From the NCBI GenBank assembly GCA_016928455.1, contig JAFGKP010000142.1:1-21570 (forward strand): a stretch of 21,570 nucleotides of DNA, in the 5' to 3' direction. Position numbers and translations under genes: made by a program. Every line of letters starts with the position of its first letter. Position 1 is the first letter of the stretch. Below are positions 6,616 through 13,583 of this stretch, piece after piece. Source of the DNA: Methanomicrobia archaeon. GTDB taxonomy: Archaea > Halobacteriota > Syntropharchaeia > Alkanophagales > Methanospirareceae. The notes beneath the pieces were generated by a model. That model did no database searches. It saw only the letters and a list, made by a program, of their open reading frames with translations, and was not told where the DNA came from.

Positions 6616-7578
6616 CTACGTCAGAATACGAATCAGCTTGTAGATACGTTCCACATCCAGCGATTTTTTCTGAATCGCCAATTCAAGATTTACCGTAACT
6701 ATCTTATTACCTGATATCCCGACGGCCTCATCGTACTCTCCAGCTAAGAGGCGAATTACAGCTTCATAGCCCAACCGCAAGGCCAATTCACGGCTGTACG
6801 CTGTTGGCCTGCCGCCCCGCTGGATATGCCCTAAAACTACCGGTCGCGTCTCCAGTGAGGTCTTATCGGTGATTTTACGGGCAATCTCTGTTGCAGATGC
6901 GGCACCCTCCGCAACCACGATGATCCAGCTGGCTTTGCCTCGTGCATTCCCCCGAGCTATATCCTGGCAGATAGCTTCGAGATCGTACGACCTCTCCGGA
7001 ATGATTATATCCTCGCAACCACCAGCCAGTGCTACGGTGAGCGCGATATACCCGGTATTCCTGCCCATTACTTCAATCACAAAAATCCGCTCCATGCTGG
7101 TGGATGTATCTCTGATATTGTCAATGGCACTCAAAGCGGTATTAACTGCAGTATCAGCACCGAAGGTCAAGTCAATACCGTTTATGTCATTATCAATGGA
7201 TGCCGGGACACCGATGCACCGCACGTTGTATCTTTTAAAAAATTCGTGTGCTCCAGCAAAACTGCCGTTTCCACCGATGACGACCATACCATCAATAGCA
7301 TGTCTTTTAATTGTTTCAAACGCCCGCTGCTTCCCCTCTTCTGTATGAAACTCCCGGCACCGTGTGGTTCGTAATATCGTCCCTCCCTGATTGATAATGC
7401 CAGAAACTGCGCGACGATCCAGTAGTTTTAACTCCTCGTTGATCAAACCACTCCAGCCGTGGAAAACACCCAGTACCTCTACGTTGTGATAGATAGCGGT
7501 GCGTACTACCGACCGTATGGCGGCATTCATTCCCGGGGCATCGCCGCCGGTGGTTAAAACGGCAATTCGCTTCATCAT
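6616..7578 (-). CDS. pfkA: 6-phosphofructokinase, PfkA family (ATP-type)
   Basis: Phosphorylates fructose 6-phosphate to fructose 1,6-bisphosphate. The 320-residue length matches bacterial PfkA. Motifs: TTGGDAPGMNAA (9-20), VVIGGNGSF (99-107), PASIDNDI (125-132, catalytic Asp pair), EVMGRNTGYIAL (169-180), VVAEGA and GHIQRGGRPTAYSR (250-263). Gly at the position after GGN favours ATP over pyrophosphate. The usual GGDGS is GGNGS here, replacing the Asp that helps bind Mg-ATP. Most archaea with glycolysis use ADP-dependent or PfkB-type kinases, so this family suggests bacterial origin. Two adjacent ATGs (7578, 7575) are possible. It is the first gene of a two-gene operon with the aldolase. An AAATAAATAGG box at 7624-7634 may be its promoter. 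Confidence 0.93.
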   Translation of the reverse strand: MMKRIAVLTTGGDAPGMNAAIRSVVRTAIYHNVEVLGVFHGWSGLINEELKLLDRRAVSGIINQGGTILRTTRCREFHTEEGKQRAFETIKRHAIDGMVVIGGNGSFAGAHEFFKRYNVRCIGVPASIDNDINGIDLTFGADTAVNTALSAIDNIRDTSTSMERIFVIEVMGRNTGYIALTVALAGGCEDIIIPERSYDLEAICQDIARGNARGKASWIIVVAEGAASATEIARKITDKTSLETRPVVLGHIQRGGRPTAYSRELALRLGYEAVIRLLAGEYDEAVGISGNKIVTVNLELAIQKKSLDVERIYKLIRILT

Positions 7579-7623
7579 GTACTCAGCTCTTAAGTCTGAA
7601 ATTTCTTCTGCGCTCGCGATATA

Positions 7624-7634
7624 CCTATTTATTT
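7624..7634 (-). promoter_or_regulatory. TATA-like box upstream of pfkA
   Basis: On the minus strand AAATAAATAGG lies about 50 nt before the pfkA start and would give a leader of roughly 24 nt. A second candidate, GGTTTATAGG (7644-7653), lies farther upstream. No binding site for a regulator is obvious. Confidence 0.4.
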
Positions 7635-7674
7635 CGTTGATAACCTATAAACCTCTCACCGGGCAGGCAGGTGA

Positions 7675-7807
7675 TTTTTTTTTTTAGCGGCGGTCCACCG
7701 TTGAGTTATCTGATCCGCGATCTCGGCAAGAGCCTGCCGGATGCCGTCCATTATGTTTTGCGACCAGACTTTTTATCGCGTTATAACATCAGGACACACA
7801 GCAACCC
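7675..7807. other. Gene-free spacer with T11 tract and small inverted repeats
   Basis: Between the pfkA promoter region and the stop of the 7808 gene there is no supported gene. The stretch holds a run of 11 T (7675-7685, plus strand), the short palindrome CGGTCCACCG (7691-7700) and the hairpin CGGCA (7724-7728) / TGCCG (7735-7739). The T tract is on the wrong strand to terminate the minus-strand cluster; the hairpin could mark the 3' end of that transcript. Confidence 0.35.
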
Positions 7808-8860
7808 TCATCGCGAGCCCTTAATCTTATCAGCAATCGTCCGTATATCGTTTGAGATCTCACTCAATCCTGCCCGTATCTTTATCAATTCCCGAGCAAC
7901 ATTCCGCTTCTCCTCGTCTTCACTCCGCGCGAATTTTGTTGATAACGTATTAAGTGAGCTTGATTTTTCTTCTAGTCGCCCTGACGTATCGTTCAACTCC
8001 GCTGAAATCTGACTCACGTCCACGCCTTTACCCGCGCCTCGCGAGAGATAGAAGTACACAAATGCGGCGCCCAAAACCAGTCCGAGGAGAATCGAGAGCA
8101 TAGCATAGAGCATGAGTGGTGGCGGCTCTGCCTGGACTGAGAGCTCATTATAATGCTCGGACAGGACGGATGCCCAACCGGGATGCCCTTCTTCGGCCAA
8201 TCGCCGTATATCCTCTTCCAGATCAGTTTCGCCGATCTTACCTTGTGCCTCTTCCAAATTCTGCTCGATCTCGCTCTGTGCATCCTGGATTTTTTCGGTT
8301 GTTGAGAAGAAGGTCATCGCCGGCTCTAATTTCTGTATGATGGTCTCTAACGTTGTTCCGTCTCGCGTCGTTCCCACCGTTAGCTCGACATATACTTCCC
8401 CTTCGCCAATGCCGTAAATGTCATAGGCCTCGAACCCGGGCTCCGTGATCTTCTTTATCGGCTTGGGCACATCACCGGAGAGCACAATCGTCGGGACCAG
8501 GGCTTCATGCGCTTCCGCACCCTTCCAGACGAGCACATTCGCCGCATGATAAATATCATCACCAACCTTCCATTCCGGGTTATCGAGATTTGTCCGCAAT
8601 TCCAGAACGTAAGTATCGAGAATAGGGTTTCCTGTCTTGCTCACGTATATGTCGAATTCCAGCCGTGCGCCCTCATATTGCCTGCTATTCAAAAACCCAA
8701 CGTAGGTCTGCTTACTCCCCGTTTCCAAATTAAGGACATATGATGCGTCCTCGTCCAGCCTCAGCACGTCCTGCTGCGCTGATGCGATTCCACCAGCTAT
8801 TAACAGAAAGGTGCAGGAAAACGCGACGAGTGCCAGAACACACAATCGTTGCTTGCTCAT
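7808..8860 (-). CDS. Exported single-TM protein with cytoplasmic coiled coil (tubulin-like cluster)
   Basis: A 350-residue protein of no family I recognise. Residues 5-28 are a signal peptide ending near ASA|Q. Residues about 30-165 are beta-rich and extracytoplasmic. About 183-240 is helical and charged. Residues 249-272 form one strong transmembrane helix (LMLYAMLSILLGLVLGAAF), and 280-348 are a cytoplasmic heptad-rich coiled coil. Its ATG overlaps the stop of the tubulin-like gene (ATGA, 8857-8860) and has GGAGG 8 nt upstream, so the two are translationally coupled. The topology would let it contact the envelope outside and the GTPase polymer inside. This role is inference from topology and coupling; the existence of the protein is well supported. 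Confidence 0.85.
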   Translation of the reverse strand: MSKQRLCVLALVAFSCTFLLIAGGIASAQQDVLRLDEDASYVLNLETGSKQTYVGFLNSRQYEGARLEFDIYVSKTGNPILDTYVLELRTNLDNPEWKVGDDIYHAANVLVWKGAEAHEALVPTIVLSGDVPKPIKKITEPGFEAYDIYGIGEGEVYVELTVGTTRDGTTLETIIQKLEPAMTFFSTTEKIQDAQSEIEQNLEEAQGKIGETDLEEDIRRLAEEGHPGWASVLSEHYNELSVQAEPPPLMLYAMLSILLGLVLGAAFVYFYLSRGAGKGVDVSQISAELNDTSGRLEEKSSSLNTLSTKFARSEDEEKRNVARELIKIRAGLSEISNDIRTIADKIKGSR

Positions 8861-11553
8861 TGTTTGTTCCTCCGCATATCGAGTGAGAGATCGGGCAGCT
8901 CGACACTCTTCTTCTTTTCCTCACGCTCCACACCAACGACACCTGGTACTGATGCCTTAGGTTCGGTGATCTTTTTCAATTCTTTTAATGATGATAACAG
9001 GAGTGCAAGCGGGCCACCCATGTCTCTGATCCCCTTTGCTACCTTCATACTGTCCTCACGTAGCTTCGCGATCTCCGCTTCTGCCTTGGATATGTGGCGG
9101 ATTACGCTTGGTGTGGTATCCCCAGAAGGGATTTTGCCGAGGAAGACCATCGAGTTGTCAATAACCGTTTTTATATCATCACTGAACCGGTTCGAGAGCT
9201 CTTCAATTCTGTCGATTAATATCTCCATATTACGTGCTGCGTCATCAATCATTCTCCGCATTTTCTCCGTTTTCGGTTCAGCCGGGGTAGCAGCACCCAA
9301 GCCCCGTAATTTCGCGATCAATTCGTCAAGCTCGTTCTTCAGATGCACAAATCCTCTCTCCGCATCTTTGGTCCATCGCTTCATGGTTTCCATGCTCTTA
9401 CTGGCAGATTCAAGTCCGTGCACCAGCATGGTGAGATTCGCTAGTGAATAGCTCTCAGGATCAGGAACGCGCATATTCTTGATATCCTCGGCCTTATTCA
9501 AGCCGGTAAGCAAATCGTCGAAGAGCTTCAAGCACTGCGCAAGCACGATGGGCACGTTGTTCCAGATGGCATCCTTCTCCAGCACCTCGTAATTCTTCCA
9601 GTACGTGGTAACGATATCCCTGTTTTTATCGTCTGCGCCCGGCATGTACGGGAGACCGGAGATTATAGAGAATGGTTTCGGGGTACCATAGAAGAGCGAG
9701 TGATGCCGCTGCAAGCGAATGAAATCACTCTCATTATACGCTTTTTCAAGCCATTCCAATTCACGCAGTCGTGGCGGGAGCCCGGGTCCTGGCGCCCAGG
9801 GTTGCAGCCCGATCATGAGCGTGTACAGGGCAAAGCTGTGCGAGCGTGCAGGTGTATCCAATTTCAGCACATCTGCATCCTTGGCAAATCGTTCTGTTAC
9901 CATGGTTTTAAACGCGCCTCCGCCAAGCCGCGCGTCATCAAAATTGTCCGCTCTGGTGCTCAATACAGCGATAAAGTGCCCGAACTTCTCCTCCTCGTTC
10001 ACGATATTGCCCAGCGCGTCGAGAGCGAGGAAGCCGTAATCGTGAAGAATATCAACGTACCTGGAGGCCATGGTGCTCTCGATAGAATGCCGGTAGTTCA
10101 CCATGGGGTTGAAGATAACATCGCCCTCGTTGATGGGCGAATGCGTCCATCGGAAGAACTCCTCCTCGCGACCGAGTTTCTTCATAATCTCGAAGAATGA
10201 GAGATTTTTAAGGTCTTCCCTGCTCTTCTTTAAGCTTCTTATCTCCGCTTCTGATAATTCGATTTGATGGTAGCTTCTGGTGTTCAGCGGTGCGGTTATA
10301 TCCCTGAGTAGTTTGTTCTTAAGCGCCTCCAAGCGCTCTAAATTCCGTTCGGTACCTCGCTTCTCCTCTTCCGCATCGCTGGCCCGAATCTCAAGATCGA
10401 AGACCTCTTCCTTCAAACTCGATATCTTCTTCCTCGCCCTTTCAACCTTCGCCTTGGCATCAGCTGTTGCCCCTACATTCGCATGCGTGAACATCCCCGA
10501 CGCTGACTCGTAGCTCTCTATCTCGCGCTGAACGTCCCGTATCCGCCCTTCAAACCGCTCTAATTCGCCCCGTTCCGTATCTATCTTACCGCGGATATCA
10601 GATATCTTTGCCTCTATCTCCACCAATCGCTGCCGAACCCCCGGCGTCTCATCCTCGATGTCATAGAGCAAGAACAATTTCTCCGTGGGGAATACGCACT
10701 CATAGTACCCGAGAGAATCAAACCGGTTCTCATAACCGCGTGCCCTGTTCTGAAGGTCATTGAGGTCGAGCCACTTGCCCTTCGTCTCAACTGATCCCCC
10801 GGGGAGGAACCCGAGGTCGAGGAGGAAGCGTGGTATCGCCCGCTCCAGCTCATCATCACGGTTCTGTCCCTGAAGGTCTCTGCCGAGCAGGAAGAACAAT
10901 TTGAAGGGGTTAGAATAATTCTTGTCTTCGACAACGATGTCCTCGGTATGTGACATAAGGAAATGGAGCTCTTTCATGGTGCCAAGCGCATTAGCGGTCG
11001 GGAGCGCAGATTCCTTGCTGGACGGGAGAATACCAATGCCAAAGATCACCGGCTCGGATCCAAATTGTTTTGATATCCAATCCCGGATATCAATGGCCAC
11101 GTCGAGCAGCATGCTCGAGCCCGTTCCGCCGCCGAATGCGCAGACCATAATGACAAAAAAGTCCTTGCCGCCCGTTCGGTTCCTCAATTCCGAGGCTGCC
11201 GTGCCGATCGCACTGAATATCCGCTCCCGGTGCACATTATACATCGCGCGCCCGTAGATCCGGTGCTGTCCGCACCCGGCACCAGCGGCTGAGAGATACG
11301 GGTCTGGAAGCCACCGATTGGCGTTCTTCATCAAGATGGTATCCGGTCTATTAAGGATGATCTTCTTCCGCTCCTCAACCTCGGTGCATGCGCTTGCAGA
11401 AGCCTGATCGGTATCGATGATCAAGAACTCCTGATTCTTAGGGACTTTCTCGGCCTTGGTTTTCAGGGTTCGCAGGATGTTATTGACGATGGTACTCCCC
11501 TGGCCGCCAATTCCTATGACAATCCTGTTAACAGTATCTTCGCCCTTCTCCAT
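8857..11553 (-). CDS. Large tubulin/FtsZ-superfamily GTPase with internal coiled coil (Tubulin_2-like)
   Basis: An 898-residue protein with an N-terminal tubulin-fold GTPase domain. The T1 loop is IGIGGQGSTIVNN (13-25). FLIIDTDQ (43-50) corresponds to the FtsZ strand/T3 region that ends in NTD. The tubulin signature GGGTGSS is at 141-147, after a hydrophobic strand FFVIMVCAF. GIGILPSSKESALP (172-185) corresponds to the strand after it. Residues about 306-417 are a heptad-rich coiled coil interrupted near 352-364, and about 740-850 again looks helical. A charged linker ends in ELPDLSLDMRRNKQ, somewhat like an FtsZ tail peptide. No signal or membrane helix, so cytoplasmic. The length and insertion separate it from FtsZ and CetZ (about 350-400 residues). 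It resembles the long tubulin-like proteins grouped as Tubulin_2, but that assignment is by motif only. GTP binding is very likely; polymer formation is inferred. Confidence 0.85.
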   Translation of the reverse strand: MEKGEDTVNRIVIGIGGQGSTIVNNILRTLKTKAEKVPKNQEFLIIDTDQASASACTEVEERKKIILNRPDTILMKNANRWLPDPYLSAAGAGCGQHRIYGRAMYNVHRERIFSAIGTAASELRNRTGGKDFFVIMVCAFGGGTGSSMLLDVAIDIRDWISKQFGSEPVIFGIGILPSSKESALPTANALGTMKELHFLMSHTEDIVVEDKNYSNPFKLFFLLGRDLQGQNRDDELERAIPRFLLDLGFLPGGSVETKGKWLDLNDLQNRARGYENRFDSLGYYECVFPTEKLFLLYDIEDETPGVRQRLVEIEAKISDIRGKIDTERGELERFEGRIRDVQREIESYESASGMFTHANVGATADAKAKVERARKKISSLKEEVFDLEIRASDAEEEKRGTERNLERLEALKNKLLRDITAPLNTRSYHQIELSEAEIRSLKKSREDLKNLSFFEIMKKLGREEEFFRWTHSPINEGDVIFNPMVNYRHSIESTMASRYVDILHDYGFLALDALGNIVNEEEKFGHFIAVLSTRADNFDDARLGGGAFKTMVTERFAKDADVLKLDTPARSHSFALYTLMIGLQPWAPGPGLPPRLRELEWLEKAYNESDFIRLQRHHSLFYGTPKPFSIISGLPYMPGADDKNRDIVTTYWKNYEVLEKDAIWNNVPIVLAQCLKLFDDLLTGLNKAEDIKNMRVPDPESYSLANLTMLVHGLESASKSMETMKRWTKDAERGFVHLKNELDELIAKLRGLGAATPAEPKTEKMRRMIDDAARNMEILIDRIEELSNRFSDDIKTVIDNSMVFLGKIPSGDTTPSVIRHISKAEAEIAKLREDSMKVAKGIRDMGGPLALLLSSLKELKKITEPKASVPGVVGVEREEKKKSVELPDLSLDMRRNKQ
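8869..8873 (-). promoter_or_regulatory. Shine-Dalgarno site for the exported coiled-coil protein
   Basis: GGAGG on the minus strand lies 8 nt before the ATG at 8860, inside the last codons of the tubulin-like gene. It fixes the start and supports coupled translation. Confidence 0.8.
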
Positions 11554-11562
11554 CTCGCAAGC

Positions 11563-12003
11563 TCATACCCCCTTCTCTTTCGTTTCGTATTCTTCCACCT
11601 TGGTCTTGATGGAGCCCATCTCCTCCTCGAACCGCTCTATATCCATCCCACTCCCCCGTATGTCGCTTTCAATCCCCGCGATCGCGCTATCAATGCTCTT
11701 TGCCGTTGAAGCGAGCTTCCTCGCTTCTTTTTCGCCCCTGAACCATATTGCAACGCCGACCAGGCCAAAGATGACGCCCACGGCTAATATGCCATAAATC
11801 ACGATAGACGGTGCATAGCCAGATAGGGAGGAAAGTAACCGATCCCGGTATGAGTTCAAGGCAAAGGAGATAACTGCGAAGACCACTCCGATGAGCGGCA
11901 TGAGCAGCAGCATCTTGTCCACCTTGAGCTTCAAGAGCATCACTACTATCTCGATGATGAGCAATAAGACAACAATCAGGATGCCTATACTCGTAGGGTC
12001 CAT
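11563..12003 (-). CDS. Small three-TM membrane protein with C-terminal coiled coil
   Basis: A 146-residue protein of unknown family. It has three predicted membrane helices (about 7-25, 32-50 and 67-89) followed by a charged coiled-coil tail (about 92-146, with IDSAIAGIESDI and MDIERFEEEMGSI heptads). The frame opens at a TTG (12009), but ATG 12003 is chosen because GAGGT lies 7 nt upstream of it. It ends 9 nt before the tubulin-like GTPase, so the two are almost certainly one operon. A membrane protein carrying a coiled coil next to a cytoskeletal GTPase is a plausible membrane anchor; this is inference. Confidence 0.8.
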   Translation of the reverse strand: MDPTSIGILIVVLLLIIEIVVMLLKLKVDKMLLLMPLIGVVFAVISFALNSYRDRLLSSLSGYAPSIVIYGILAVGVIFGLVGVAIWFRGEKEARKLASTAKSIDSAIAGIESDIRGSGMDIERFEEEMGSIKTKVEEYETKEKGV

Positions 12004-12010
12004 ATCCAAT

Positions 12011-12015
12011 ACCTC
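12011..12015 (-). promoter_or_regulatory. Shine-Dalgarno site choosing ATG 12003
   Basis: GAGGT on the minus strand is spaced 7 nt from ATG 12003 and only 1-2 nt from the upstream TTG, so it decides the start. A TTAAAATAC box (12042-12050, minus) about 26 nt before a possible start of transcription near 12020 may be the promoter of the GTPase operon. Confidence 0.6.
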
Positions 12016-12269
12016 TTTCTTTTTACTATAGCCCGTATGAGTATTTTAATGTACCCCCCTTACTGTACCCTTCAGGGGCCTCGGGTATCATCCGCGCGTT
12101 TGCCACGCTTTCATGCCCTCGTCGCGCCTTCAACTCACCGTTCTATCCTCACAGGAACTGCTTATCCCGCTTTTTTCGTGCTCTGGCGTCAAGCTCTGTA
12201 GTGGCAAGCTACCCGAGCTGCGCAGCGGAGGGGGTGTGTTCTGCCGGTGAGACGGACACGGTAACCGCA
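12016..12269. other. Gene-free spacer inside the tubulin-like cluster
   Basis: About 250 bp with no supported ORF on either strand separate the two minus-strand halves of the cluster. Visible elements are a repeated GTACCC (12051 and 12066), a GTAG/CTAC inverted repeat near 12198-12212 and the perfect palindrome GCTGCGCAGC (12217-12226). It probably holds the 3' end of the upstream operon and a separate promoter for the GTPase operon. Confidence 0.4.
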
Positions 12270-13583
12270 TTACTTCCCCGGGGTATCCTCTTCTGTTGTT
12301 TTGTCAGAGGGAGCGCTTTGGAGTTCTTCCGTTATACGCTTCAGCCGCTCGGTATCATAGAGCAAACGTGAATGCGCGTCGGCGGCTAATAGCCGGTATC
12401 GGCGAATGAAGCCTTTTACATCAGTTGTTGCTGCCGATTTGAGCTCTTCAACCTCTTCCATCTTATTCTTGGACCAATATTCCACCGGGTAGACCTCTGT
12501 TGGAGGGTTTGCTTCCGCTATTTCCGCCTCCAGCTCAAAAATCTGGTGGTATACCTTCTCCAGCGTGGCAATAGATTTTCTTATGAGCGCGTCACCATAC
12601 TCGCGCAGCTTTGCGATCTCCGAGGGGGACATGCAGGCTGCTATGTTCGTTTTTAGTGCTCCCACCTCAGCTTTATCTTCACTTGTATCGAGCAGCTCAA
12701 AAACGGCGATTGTCAGCTCAAGAACCTCTGCCTTGTACTGCTCAAACGCGTCTTTCAAGAGAGCATTTAATCGCTCAATCATGCTCTTTAATACTCGTAT
12801 TGCATTTTCGTAATTCTCATGCTCTATGCTGTGCTCGACGATTTTGATATCCGTTCTGATCCGTGAGGTGTCCACATTCGCTATCTCCCGTCCTACAACT
12901 TCCAGGCGATGTGCTTCATGTAGCGCACTTCGAAGCGCTTCTTCCAGGATCGAACCAACGTCATTCATAAATAAGGAGAGCTCGAGCGAATCCACGATGA
13001 TTCGCTCCCCGGTCCGCAGTTTCGACTCCAGCCGCTCTATCTGACTTTGTATATTCGGGTAGCCTGCAACTTCAAGCTCTTTTAGCTGTCCCAGATATTC
13101 CGAGCTTTTATCCATCATGCGGGAGTACAGCACGACCTCGTGCCGGTCTTTTATGCCCTCAAAGAGTTTATTCGCCCACTCTATATCGGCGAAAACGACT
13201 TTCCTGAGCTTCACGCGGTCTATCTTTGTTCTTCCGTTCACTTCGCATCCCAGCTCAAGCAGACCTTCCTTTACCTTACTCAGCTCTTCCATGAATTCTC
13301 TGGTACTTATCCCGTATTTATGCTCAAAATCGTACAATATACGTCGCTCTTCTCTATAGCGATCGGCGATTCGCATGACATCGCGCTCCATTACCCGTTC
13401 AGTTATGCCCCTCTTGCGTACCGTAACGAGATATCGTACCAGAAAGGAGATTGCAATCATTGCGGGGATGAACAAGAGAATAATGGTTATGGCAAGGTCA
13501 GATCCGGTATTAAAGAGAATGAAGATGCCGAGTGCAATTAATACCAGAAATACAAGTGGAACGATAAGTCTATACCGTTTCAT
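12270..13583 (-). CDS. Two-TM membrane protein with long cytoplasmic helical/coiled-coil region
   Basis: A 437-residue protein of unrecognised family. Two adjacent N-terminal membrane helices (about 6-24 and 29-51) form a hairpin. A long, charged, almost entirely helical region follows (about 55-425), rich in heptad-like stretches such as IQSQIERLESKL and IERLNALLKDAF, with a hydrophilic tail. The layout recalls membrane-anchored division regulators such as EzrA, but no sequence relationship is claimed. ATG 13583 is chosen over the TTG at 13589 because GGAGG sits 7 nt before it. It overlaps the end of the degenerate tubulin-fold gene by 14 nt, so the pair is co-translated. Confidence 0.8.
   Translation of the reverse strand: MKRYRLIVPLVFLVLIALGIFILFNTGSDLAITIILLFIPAMIAISFLVRYLVTVRKRGITERVMERDVMRIADRYREERRILYDFEHKYGISTREFMEELSKVKEGLLELGCEVNGRTKIDRVKLRKVVFADIEWANKLFEGIKDRHEVVLYSRMMDKSSEYLGQLKELEVAGYPNIQSQIERLESKLRTGERIIVDSLELSLFMNDVGSILEEALRSALHEAHRLEVVGREIANVDTSRIRTDIKIVEHSIEHENYENAIRVLKSMIERLNALLKDAFEQYKAEVLELTIAVFELLDTSEDKAEVGALKTNIAACMSPSEIAKLREYGDALIRKSIATLEKVYHQIFELEAEIAEANPPTEVYPVEYWSKNKMEEVEELKSAATTDVKGFIRRYRLLAADAHSRLLYDTERLKRITEELQSAPSDKTTEEDTPGK

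Noticed and set aside
7675..7685. T11 tract as a terminator of the tubulin-like cluster
   Set aside because: It is T-rich on the plus strand, whereas both flanking genes are read from the minus strand, where it is an A run.
8857..11553. Naming the tubulin-like protein FtsZ or CetZ
   Set aside because: It is more than twice as long, has a coiled-coil insertion and lacks the second-domain motifs of those proteins in usual spacing; only the GTPase signatures agree.
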